Shown here: positions 47,587 through 55,007 of the stretch, piece after piece
Numbering within the stretch: the first letter of the stretch is position 1
Layout: each line of letters starts with the position of its first letter
Program-made: the position numbers and the translations under genes
Source: an uncultured Clostridium sp.
GTDB taxonomy: Bacteria; Bacillota; Clostridia; TANB77; CAG-508
Assembly (NCBI GenBank): GCA_947570695.1
Contig: CANOVB010000001.1
Location: forward strand, 202,553 to 266,552
DNA length: 64,000 nt
Direction of reading: 5' to 3'
The notes under the pieces: model-generated
Database searches by the model: none
The model's input: the letters and a program-made list of their open reading frames with translations, nothing else
What the model was told of the DNA's origin: nothing

Positions 47587-48624
47587 TTATTTTAAGAAGC
47601 AACATAAACGATATTCTTTCTCTTTACATTCAACTACTGCTATTAAATCATTTCCAATATTTCGCTCAATTTGATTCTTGTAACTTTCTTGTTTCTGTGG
47701 GTAATACATATATTTAAGTTTATATTCTTCTCTCGATTGGGTTTGTAGATTAACAATTAACCATTCAAAGCCTCTTGGAAGTTCTTTATCTTTCATAATT
47801 TCTATGTTTTCTATTCTGCCTCTAATTAAATGATATTTGCTATCTTTGAATAGGTCGCTGGATATAATGCTCTCTACGACTGTTTTATCTGTAATAATTG
47901 TTTCTACACTACTGATTAAGTATTCTATGTAATTATGCTTTAATAATAACTTTTGAATTTCTATATTGTTTAATTCTTCATTATCTCCATATCCTATATA
48001 TCTGTCAAATACGTCTTGTGAAGTCATATCTTCTAATTTAACATTTTTTAATCTTTCTTCAACTTCTTCAAAGGTTATTACTTTTGGCTCTTTAGCGATT
48101 AGTATATCTACATTGTTTTTTGATTTCTCATATAAGAATATTACTGTATCAGCTAACTTGCCTAAATTCTTATTCTTAATATCCTCTAGCATAGGTCTTT
48201 TATTTGCTCTTGTTTTTATATCTCTTGTTAGTTGAGATGTTACTATTATTGTTATTTGTAGTTGCTCCGTTAGTTTTTTTAATTTACTACTTATATCAGT
48301 AGCAGGGTAGTCCTTTATTAGTTGTATATAGTCAATAATTACTAATTTTATATTGTGGTCTTGTACTAACTTTTTCGTTTGCTCCTCTATATAATTGATA
48401 GATACATTTGGGATATCGTCTATATAGATATTATCTTTATTAGTTAATCGGCTTAGTGTCATTTCTTTTGAGTTCTCTAAACTGAATATTGCTACTGCCA
48501 TATTTTGACTTAACATTTTATCAGCTATTTGTAGGGTTAGTGTGGTCTTGCCTAAAGCTGGTCTTGAACCGATTATGATTAGTTGGTTCTTTGTTTCTAG
48601 TATTTGGTCTATATTAAGATTCAT
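47587..48624 (-). CDS. DnaB-like replicative helicase
   Basis: A RecA-fold ATPase of 345 residues like the C-terminal half of DnaB. Walker A is IIGSRPALGKTTLTLQIA, Walker B is IKLVIIDYIQLIKD, and ITIIVTSQLTRDIK contains the motif 3 region. The N-terminal DnaB domain is missing. The last 150 residues are unlike DnaB and unrecognised. It is the last of three genes running from 50819. It probably works with the primase to replicate the excised element. No in-frame CGG. Confidence 0.85.
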   Translation of the reverse strand: MNLNIDQILETKNQLIIIGSRPALGKTTLTLQIADKMLSQNMAVAIFSLENSKEMTLSRLTNKDNIYIDDIPNVSINYIEEQTKKLVQDHNIKLVIIDYIQLIKDYPATDISSKLKKLTEQLQITIIVTSQLTRDIKTRANKRPMLEDIKNKNLGKLADTVIFLYEKSKNNVDILIAKEPKVITFEEVEERLKNVKLEDMTSQDVFDRYIGYGDNEELNNIEIQKLLLKHNYIEYLISSVETIITDKTVVESIISSDLFKDSKYHLIRGRIENIEIMKDKELPRGFEWLIVNLQTQSREEYKLKYMYYPQKQESYKNQIERNIGNDLIAVVECKEKEYRLCCFLK

Positions 48625-48630
48625 AATAAT

Positions 48631-49882
48631 TTACTCCTTTACTTCATAGATTTCCATATCTTTTAGAATAACTGCTTTGTCTGTTAATTCTTTTATTGCC
48701 TCTGGTACTTCGGTGTGTATGGGTATAACAATATCAGGGTTCGTAATATCTATAACTTGTTTGATACATTCTCGGTCTCCGTGTCCTGATGTATGACAGG
48801 TTATGACTGGTATTCCGTAGTTGTTCCATTTTCTCTAGGAATTTTATTGTAGGCTCGTCCTGTGTTTTATATCCGTTCCCATATTGAGTAAATAACACAA
48901 GCATTATCTAGTACCTTATTTTTTAACTTTAGCTTTTCTATATCTCGCCACATACTTACACGACAGTTCATTAAAAATTTTCCGTTCACGTAGCTTTTGA
49001 CCTGTTTGTTTTATCTTCTTTAGGTATGGTTCTATGTATTGACTGTATGGCTCCTTGTTTCTCATTCTGTATAGATATGAGGGGAGATAGCAATACACTT
49101 TAGGAGAATTGAGGGCATTTGGTATCTTCTGCGTTACCTTTTGTAGTACCATATTGAGTAAGATGTCCCATATTATGGTTTTACCTGTTCTGTTGGCTAC
49201 TCGTGTTATAGTTGTGATACGGTCTATCGTAGTTGTAGATGTTAATACTAGGACTTGGTCGTATTGTTTGGTTTTCTCTGCTATCTCGATTGCCAGTTCT
49301 GCCTCTGTTTGTGCTTTCACATTTGGTCTTGATAGGGTTGTGCCGTTCTGTGATTAGTATGTCTATCTTTCCGTATCTTCTTTAGTGTTGGCTTGAATAA
49401 CTTGCCCTTGTAACCGTGGTTTCTGTAATCTCCGTGTATAGAGTATTCTTTTATTATCTGCCTCTATTAGAAACATAAAGGCTCCGATATGCCGAGTGGT
49501 CTACTGTATATGGGGTTATTTTGACTTCTTTGATATAGAACGGTACTTGGTCTTTTATATCTATTGTTGGGTGGGTTATTTTACCTTTTCTTGTAAAGCT
49601 AAAGACTGTTTCTATTATGCTCCTTGCTTGGTCTGACATATAGACAGGTATAGTTGGAAGTACCTCGTTAATTCTTCCGTAATGGTCGCCGTGATAATGA
49701 CTGGCTAGAATTCCGAGAGTAGGTTGGCTCTCCTGTATTTAGTCCGTTCTATTTCAGGAAGTCTTACTATATCGTCTAAATCCATTCCAAAATCACACAT
49801 TATCTTAGTACCTTTTGAAGTAGTTATTGTTGTTAAGGCACCACCAATAGAAGTGGTGCCGTTTTAGAATTTGAATATACAT
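48631..49882 (-). CDS. MBL-fold nuclease (RNase J-like), ten CGG +1 sites
   Basis: The densest case in the window. ATG 49882 directly follows the stop of the previous gene. In-frame CGG occurs at complements of 49859, 49744, 49713, 49484, 49432, 49371, 49343, 48982, 48873 and 48815. Skipping one C each time gives 413 residues and uses exactly 1242 of 1252 bases. All MBL landmarks then appear in order: ILKGTTSIGGALTTI, ASHYHGDHYGRI (metal site), PYTVDHSAYGAFMFLIEA, ILYTGDYRNHG, ITEGTTLSRP, and VITCHTSGHGDRE plus IVIPIHTEVPE at the end. Read conventionally, only fragments exist. The family includes RNase J and related metal-dependent nucleases; the role in the element is unknown. Confidence 0.9.
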
Positions 49883-50819
49883 TTATGATTGTTCACCATT
49901 TAGGGTGGTCTTGATAGATGTTATTTTGATTTGGTCTGTATCATAGGTCATATAGTGGTATTCAATACTATCAGTTTCAGCTTTTAACTCGTATGGTTCA
50001 AATTCTTTAATTTTAGTTGCTAGGTTCTTTGGAACTGCTATACATACTTTAATTGTTAGGTGGGGTGTTACTCGTCCGTGAAATCCCATAATTTTATACC
50101 ATTCTTGACCTTGGTTCGTATGAAGTAGATTCAATAGAAAGATTGCTTTTGATGTTGCATTGGCTAATACTGTTTCAGGTGCTTGTGTTTCTGTTATAGG
50201 TTCTATTATAGTTAGCTTACGGACTTTGGTTCGTGTTAGAATATTGATATATCCTGTATCTTCTTTAGGGTTTAAATTGATTGGTATAGGAAAGAATAGG
50301 TTTTGATTGATTTTACAGGGTTGAATTCCGTGTTAGTAGCTTGTCATAGGAACTTGTTTTTGAGAATTCCGATAATAGCATACTTTCTATATGTGCCTGT
50401 TCGTCAATCTTTCCTTTGGGTTTCATTTCTTTATTGAAATAGGTTAGAAATTGATTTGCCTCTTTAGTATTCAGATTCATATTATCGAGTTTTAATTCAC
50501 AATTATAGGTTTTCTTGTTGCTCTCGTCATATTCTTTGGTTGTTATTGTAGTATCATCTTTTGTTATTTCTATTGTTGCGATAGGTTGCCCTTGGTATCT
50601 TGCTTGAATTGTGAAAATGTTATCTTGTGTAGGGTTGACCTTCACTAGATAGAATTGAATTGCCTCGTAACTTTTGATTTGTTTGTGAAATTGGTCTAAT
50701 AATGGTTTATTGTCTATTAGTGTTTTTGATTGTTCTTCATAGGTCTGTTGCCAGTCTTTTGATTGGCTGATTATCTTTTGTGCTTGTTCAATACTGTTTT
50801 GTAGTATCTTTTCATTCAT
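49883..50819 (-). CDS. unknown 311-residue element protein, one CGG +1 site
   Basis: Starts at ATG 50819 behind GGGAGG. At codon 164 CGG (complement of 50328-50330) would lead to a quick stop (RNSTL). Skipping the C continues GIQPCKINQNLFFPIPINLN and joins the downstream frame to the stop at 49883. The total is 312 codons exactly. The N-terminal 160 residues are helical and polar, the rest mixed. No family is recognised. It is the first gene of the operon with the MBL nuclease and helicase. Confidence 0.7.
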
Positions 50820-51275
50820 AATAAATTACCTCCCATACCGTTATAATAACAGTATAGGAGACTGATTTGCTAGTGCTGCACTATTTTATTGATTGTGTTG
50901 TTTATATGATTTTTCGTTTCAAACGATATATTTAATTTGCTATTGGGAATGAGTGTATAGGTGTTCTTATATTCATATACGATTTATATATATATATATA
51001 TATATTTATTTATTTATATTATTATATATAGAATAGAGAAGTAGCAACTTGTTCATTGGGTATCTATATCTAATGTTGGCACTTTAAATTTTCCCTAAAG
51101 TAATAAAATGCCTGTGCCTAGTATAGTGCCAAAATCTGCAAAATAAGATTTATAAATCGTAATTTTACTATGGCAGGTATGGCACCTATGGCAGATTGAC
51201 TTTTATAATATGCTTTTTACTATGTCAGCTATGGCAGATGTTGAATAAAGCCCTCTATCGCTAGTGGATTTATTT
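50820..51275. other. non-coding stretch with AT tract and TATGGCA repeats
   Basis: A TA dinucleotide run at about 50987-51005 is followed by AT-only DNA. TTGTTCATTGGG and GGCACTTTAAATTTTCC near 51050-51090 recall the 47346 region. At 51168-51240 TATGGCA-type units cluster: ACTATGGCAGGTATGGCAC, CTATGGCAGATT and CAGCTATGGCAGATG. This looks like a candidate replication origin or binding region. It also holds the promoter of the gene starting at 50819. Confidence 0.5.
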
Positions 51276-52418
51276 TTAGTTATCAGATGTATCTGAATAA
51301 ATATTTTCAAAATTTTGAAAGAAGTTGAAATAATCTTCAAATGTTCCTTCTGCTGATATTTTATTTTTATCTATTATATCAAATTGAACATCCTTTTCTT
51401 TACATTTTTCTATTAACCCCACATCAACAAACAGCTTTTCCATTTTCATATTATAATGACTAAATCTAAATTTATTAAATAAATCTATTTTTTGGTTTAA
51501 TACGGTTTTTTCTATAGGTTTAAGAGCTTTTGATATATTTTCTATATCTTCATCTAGTTTTGACAATTCTTTTTCCCTTGCAACATTAAGTTGACCTTCT
51601 TCTAATATTTTTAAATTTATTGATTTATTAAGTTGTTTTTTTAATTCATATATCCTTATTTTTTTTGAGAAATAAAAACTTAATAATACTATAGCTAAAC
51701 AGAACATAAAAAATATTGTCATATTTGCCCATATACTTACAATAAGTAAAGTTATGAATATACCAATTATAAACTTTTTTGTATTTTGGTCTTTACATTT
51801 CGATATTGCCTTTTTTTTAATATCATTTTGCTTTTTTAGTTGATTTAATAATGTTTGAATTTGATTATCATTATCAAAGATATTCCATTTTTCTGTTGAT
51901 AAATCATCTATTTTAATTTTATCATTTACAAAGTCTTCAAATATCTTATATTTTTCGTTATATTTTACTTTTTTATTATTTATTGCAGTATCGTCATTTG
52001 AATAAACGGTTTTTTTGATATTTTCAAATTCTTCACGATGTTGGGTAATTAAATTCATTTTTTCTGATGCTAACCCAAAAAATGCTGTACGAACTTCTAT
52101 ACCTTCTTCATCTAAATCTTCATTCTTAATACTTAATAAATAGTTTTCAAAACTTTGATAAACATTAAATGGTATAGATACATCATCAAATAACTTTAAT
52201 ATTCTCATTTCCTTTTCATGCTTTATTCTTTCTTGCTCCATTTCTTTTTCTTGTTTATGTCTTTTTTCTTCTTCTTCTAACTGTTTAATCATTAATTGGT
52301 TTTGTTCAAAAAGTAATTTAGATTGCATTTCTTGTTGTATATATCTGTTATCAGCTCCACGTGCTTCGTCCCAAGTTTCATAAAATTGACCATCTTTTCC
52401 TAACCATCCTTTACCCAT
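51276..52418 (-). CDS. membrane coiled-coil protein, cargo of the element
   Basis: A 380-residue protein. The N-terminus (GKGWLGKDGQFYETWDEARG) is followed by a long charged coiled coil (residues 30-75, Gln/Glu/Lys). Two adjacent membrane helices lie at about residues 208-245 (FIIGIFITLLIVSIWANM, then MFCLAIVLLSFYF). The rest is helical. Its base use is as AT-rich as the chromosome and it has no CGG, unlike the neighbouring element genes, so it is probably a later addition. A defence or anti-phage role would be a guess. Confidence 0.6.
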   Translation of the reverse strand: MGKGWLGKDGQFYETWDEARGADNRYIQQEMQSKLLFEQNQLMIKQLEEEEKRHKQEKEMEQERIKHEKEMRILKLFDDVSIPFNVYQSFENYLLSIKNEDLDEEGIEVRTAFFGLASEKMNLITQHREEFENIKKTVYSNDDTAINNKKVKYNEKYKIFEDFVNDKIKIDDLSTEKWNIFDNDNQIQTLLNQLKKQNDIKKKAISKCKDQNTKKFIIGIFITLLIVSIWANMTIFFMFCLAIVLLSFYFSKKIRIYELKKQLNKSINLKILEEGQLNVAREKELSKLDEDIENISKALKPIEKTVLNQKIDLFNKFRFSHYNMKMEKLFVDVGLIEKCKEKDVQFDIIDKNKISAEGTFEDYFNFFQNFENIYSDTSDN

Positions 52419-52641
52419 TTTTTCCTCCTTAAACTTTAATTCTATAATATATTTATCTATCTTTTTAGTCCATTATCAAGTCAAGTATATTATCGTTTTT
52501 CAATAATGTAAGTTCTCCTATCATACTTGATTTCATCTTATCATAGCTTTTATTGTTTGTAAAGTACTACGCAAAGATATATTAAAGTTTTTTACTTCTT
52601 ATAATAAAATTCTCTTAGAATAAGTCTAGGAGAGTGATGTT

Positions 52642-52884
52642 ATGTTAGATAGAGAACTTTTTGAATATAAGAATTATGGTACAATTCAAATTGATTTAGA
52701 TAGAATTATGAAAGAGAAGGAAGTTACTACTTATGAATTGAGTAGTAAAGCCAATATTCGTTTTCAAACTATACAAAACTTGCGTAAGAATAGTTGCAGT
52801 AGAATTGATTTCGAGGTCTTGGCTAAGATTTGTTATATGTTGAATTGTAAAGTAGAGGACGTTATCAAGTATGTTATTGATTAA
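52642..52884 (+). CDS. small XRE-type helix-turn-helix regulator
   Basis: An 80-residue Cro/CI-fold protein. The DNA-binding unit is DLDRIMKEKEVTTYELSSKA and IRFQTIQNLRKN, followed by LAKICYMLNCKVEDVIKYV. It is preceded by AGGAGAG. It faces the three reverse-strand genes that follow and shares a hairpin with them. A second regulator besides the repressor at 43676. Confidence 0.85.
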   Translation: MLDRELFEYKNYGTIQIDLDRIMKEKEVTTYELSSKANIRFQTIQNLRKNSCSRIDFEVLAKICYMLNCKVEDVIKYVID

Positions 52885-52905
52885 CACTTGGTAACGTCCT
52901 TTTCC
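52857..52905. terminator. hairpin overlapping the end of the XRE gene
   Basis: GGACGTTATCAAGT (52857-52870) pairs with ACTTGGTAACGTCC (52886-52899), with the stop codon in the loop, then TTTTCC. It sits between convergent genes and could end both transcripts. Confidence 0.8.
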
Positions 52906-53262
52906 TTATGCTTGATTTTTAACAACTTTACATTCTCGGTCAAACTCTTTGGCTAGAATAATTGAGAATACGAAGATTTGCTCCTCAATTTCTCCGTCCA
53001 TTTGAGAAGTTACCTCGCAATATTGGTCAAATAACTGTTTCTGTTCCTCCGTCCAGTCTTCTTGTAATTCATCTAATAAGCGATTTCGTTTTCTTCTTAA
53101 CTTTCTAAATTTTTTGTTGTAATCGTCCAGTCCTTCTCTTACGGCATTATGCAATCCTATTATTAGTGGCACTTGGCTTAAATCAATGTACTTTTGTGCA
53201 TTAGTACCGAATACTTTGTCAAATATTTCTAAATATTCTTGTTTCTTCTCGTTATCTTTCAT
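52906..53262 (-). CDS. small helical protein, DUF6809-like
   Basis: A 118-residue all-helical protein. The C-terminal half (EEQKQLFDQYCEVTSQMDGE, then EEQIFVFSIILAKEFDRE) has the layout of the small DUF6809-type proteins common in Firmicute mobile elements, and the protein at 53926 is a relative. GGAG precedes the start, and the gene follows 53277 by 14 bases. Role unknown. Confidence 0.6.
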   Translation of the reverse strand: MKDNEKKQEYLEIFDKVFGTNAQKYIDLSQVPLIIGLHNAVREGLDDYNKKFRKLRRKRNRLLDELQEDWTEEQKQLFDQYCEVTSQMDGEIEEQIFVFSIILAKEFDRECKVVKNQA

Positions 53263-53276
53263 AACTTTTACTCCTT

Positions 53277-53723
53277 CTAGGCTAATCTAACAATGCCACC
53301 CATAGAACCAGCTATTTGTATTCCTCCAAATTCAGAACCTTGTTTAGTTTCTATGTTCATTACATAAGCACAGGGTAGCCCTTCTTTTAATTCTTTTTTA
53401 TCTCTCGTCCATTCTTGTTTTGTTTTTGATACATATAATAAGGTTAATACGATACCGTTATCATAAGTAGGTGTCAATATTACGTGATATACTAAGGCAT
53501 TGTGTTTTTCTTCAAATTGCTTAATTGCTTTCTCGTAATCTTCATTGTTGCTTATCCAATAGAGGATAGCAGGACATTGTTTGTTGACGTATTCAGAGTA
53601 GTATAGGGTATCTTCCTTTTCAAATTCTTTTGTAACTGTTTCCATTAACTCGAATTTATCTTGTAGTATCTTTAGTCTTTCGATTGCCTCTGTCTTTTGT
53701 AATTGTTTTAGGTCTTGTTCCAT
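53277..53723 (-). CDS. hypothetical element protein
   Basis: A 148-residue soluble protein. A helical N-terminus (residues 1-45) precedes an alpha/beta region (ALVYHVILTPTYDNGIVLTL). The end is glycine-rich, EFGGIQIAGSMGGIVRLA. AAAGGAGG lies upstream of the ATG. It forms a unit with the downstream DUF6809-like gene. No family is recognised. Confidence 0.55.
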   Translation of the reverse strand: MEQDLKQLQKTEAIERLKILQDKFELMETVTKEFEKEDTLYYSEYVNKQCPAILYWISNNEDYEKAIKQFEEKHNALVYHVILTPTYDNGIVLTLLYVSKTKQEWTRDKKELKEGLPCAYVMNIETKQGSEFGGIQIAGSMGGIVRLA

Positions 53724-53836
53724 AATTCGCCTCCTTTCTAATTTTGATTTCCTTAATTATAATTCTGTCATAAGGGAGACGTCTTGTGCTTATTTTATTA
53801 GAGTTTGTTTCATAACTAAATAAATAACAAATTAGT

Positions 53837-53913
53837 GGGGGAATTATCCCCCTAAATAAGCGAAAATAAGAGCAATAAATTTAAGGTTTGTTTTATTCCT
53901 TAATTTATTGCTC
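53837..53913 (-). terminator. two hairpins after the 53926 gene
   Basis: GGGGG/CCCCC at 53837-53852 and a longer stem GAGCAATAAAT.../...ATTTATTGCTC at 53870-53913. The second is nearly identical to the hairpin at 41510-41556 and includes the same AAAATAAG flank. Confidence 0.7.
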
Positions 53914-53925
53914 CATATTGACTAT

Positions 53926-54372
53926 TTATTCAAAGATATTTTTTGTTTCTTCCTTTATCTCGTTACACATAACATAACCGAATATAAAGGCTTTTTCTGC
54001 AATTTCGTCATTGATAATGCTCTGAATACACTCTGAACAGTCGACTAATTGCTTTTGCCCCTTGGTGCAGGTGTTTTCTATTGCTTGGTCTATTTCAATT
54101 TTTGTCTTTCTTAATAAGCGATAGTTTTTGTCCGTATTTTGAATTTCCCTCATAAAGTTGATGTATAATTCCATTAGCATTGGGTATCTTTTGGCTCTTT
54201 CATCAGAAGTAAATTCAAATACCTTGTAGAATTCTTCAACATAATCGTCAATACTTTTTTTGACCTTCATAGCTTTTAAGTCTGCTACTACTTTGTTTAG
54301 AGTGATTTTGTGTGCCTCGGTTAGTGGCACTTCCAGTTTCTCTAAACATTCTTTCATCTTATTTTCATTCAT
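53926..54372 (-). CDS. small helical protein, DUF6809-like
   Basis: A 148-residue helical protein related to the one at 52906: KGQKQLVDCSECIQSIINDE and EKAFIFGYVMCNEIKEE match its C-terminal half in spacing. It is the outermost gene at the right end of the element. AGGAGG precedes the ATG. Gap 54373-54664 has the right near-terminal repeat, a small hairpin ATGACTG/CAGTCAT near 54592, and no gene. Confidence 0.6.
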   Translation of the reverse strand: MNENKMKECLEKLEVPLTEAHKITLNKVVADLKAMKVKKSIDDYVEEFYKVFEFTSDERAKRYPMLMELYINFMREIQNTDKNYRLLRKTKIEIDQAIENTCTKGQKQLVDCSECIQSIINDEIAEKAFIFGYVMCNEIKEETKNIFE

Positions 54373-54515
54373 AAGTTACCTCCTTGGTTTCAATTTAAAC
54401 TAAGTCGGATTCTATTACAAGTGTTATACGAAGCATTATAATTCTTTTGGGGACACAATATAAAGATGTTAAATGCTTATACTTAGCTTGTGTCAACATA
54501 TACCGTTTAAGAAGT

Positions 54516-54535
54516 GGGACACAATTTTGGAACTC
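54516..54535 (+). repeat. near-terminal direct repeat, right copy
   Basis: GGGACACAATTTTGGAACTC, 19 of 20 bases identical to 40771-40790. Confidence 0.6.
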
Positions 54536-54664
54536 CACGGCTATCATACCATATAATACCTTATGATACTTTGTGTGTTTTCGACAAAAATAATGACTGC
54601 CCTGTCAGACAGTCATATCAATACTTTGTGCTATTCTGTGATACTATATGATACTATATAAAAT

Positions 54665-54690
54665 GAGGTCTTAGGATACCCTAAAACCTC
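54665..54690. terminator. hairpin at the right edge of the element
   Basis: GAGGT-TTAGG pairs with CCTAA-ACCTC with one internal mismatch; GATTTTTGG follows. It would block transcription passing from the element toward the tRNA genes. Confidence 0.55.
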
Positions 54691-54692
54691 GA

Positions 54693-54707
54693 TTTTTGGC
54701 TGGGCTG
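54693..54707. repeat. attachment-site copy, right end, inside tRNA-Gln
   Basis: TTTTTGGCTGGGCTG, identical to 40694-40708. Eleven of the bases are the 3' end of tRNA-Gln, so insertion leaves the tRNA intact. Confidence 0.88.
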
Positions 54708-54772
54708 GGTAGATTCGAACTACCGGAATGCCAGAGTCAAAGTCTGGTGCCTTACCGCTTGGCTACAGCCCA
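54697..54772 (-). tRNA. tRNA-Gln (anticodon TTG)
   Basis: On the reverse strand the gene runs from TGGGCTG to CAGCCCA-GCCA, a perfect acceptor stem with encoded CCA. The anticodon arm is CCAGA-CTTTGAC-TCTGG, giving TTG (glutamine). The T loop is TTCGAAT. It is the integration target of the element. Confidence 0.95.
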
Positions 54773-54783
54773 ATATTAATTAG

Positions 54784-54861
54784 TGGGGTGGAAGATGGGA
54801 CTCGAACCCACGGTCTTCAGTGCCACAAACTGACGCGTTAACCAACTACGCTACATCCACC
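54784..54861 (-). tRNA. tRNA-His (anticodon GTG)
   Basis: Reverse strand from GGTGGATG to CTTCCACCCCA. The extra 5' G (position -1) opposite C73 is the histidine identity mark. The anticodon loop TTTGTGG carries GTG. The acceptor stem has one T-T mismatch at pair 6. It lies just upstream of tRNA-Gln in one transcription unit. Confidence 0.92.
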
Positions 54862-55007
54862 ATATTGTGGAGTTTTTACAACACTTCTATATTTTAAAAC
54901 AAATTTGTAGTTTTGTCAATGTTTTTGAAATAAAAAAATAATCTAAATTTTATATAATACTTAAGGTTTTTGTGATATACTATTTGTATTGTAAAATAGT
55001 ATAGGAT

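Larger units (their letters stand above)
40694..54707. mobile_element. 14-kb integrative element in tRNA-Gln, dependent on CGG skipping
   Basis: The element is bounded by a 15-base direct repeat of the tRNA-Gln 3' end. It encodes a tyrosine integrase, a CI-like repressor divergent from an excisionase, a zinc-ribbon protein and D5-like primase/helicase, a DnaB-like helicase, an MBL-fold nuclease, an unknown 311-residue protein, a membrane coiled-coil protein, a small XRE regulator and three small helical proteins. No capsid, tail, relaxase or type IV secretion gene is visible, so it is best called a satellite or mobilisable element. Base and codon use differ from the chromosome (more C and G). 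Six of its genes can only be read whole if in-frame CGG is skipped by one base. Confidence 0.88.

Noticed and set aside
48916..49320. Separate 134-residue reverse gene
   Set aside because: It is an internal piece of the MBL nuclease between two CGG sites and has no ribosome binding site.
9049..50819. CGG reassigned to another amino acid, or read as a stop
   Set aside because: Substituting any amino acid leaves the downstream frame wrong at most sites. Only a +1 move restores the proteins.
9049..50819. Classical programmed frameshifting of the prfB type
   Set aside because: No shared slippery P-site codon, no upstream ribosome binding site element, and up to ten sites in one gene.
50985..51010. 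TA-repeat tract as a CRISPR or satellite array
   Set aside because: Simple dinucleotide run only; no repeat-spacer structure anywhere in the window.
40694..54707. Complete prophage or conjugative element
   Set aside because: No capsid, portal, terminase, tail, relaxase or type IV secretion gene was recognised, even after correcting frames at CGG.
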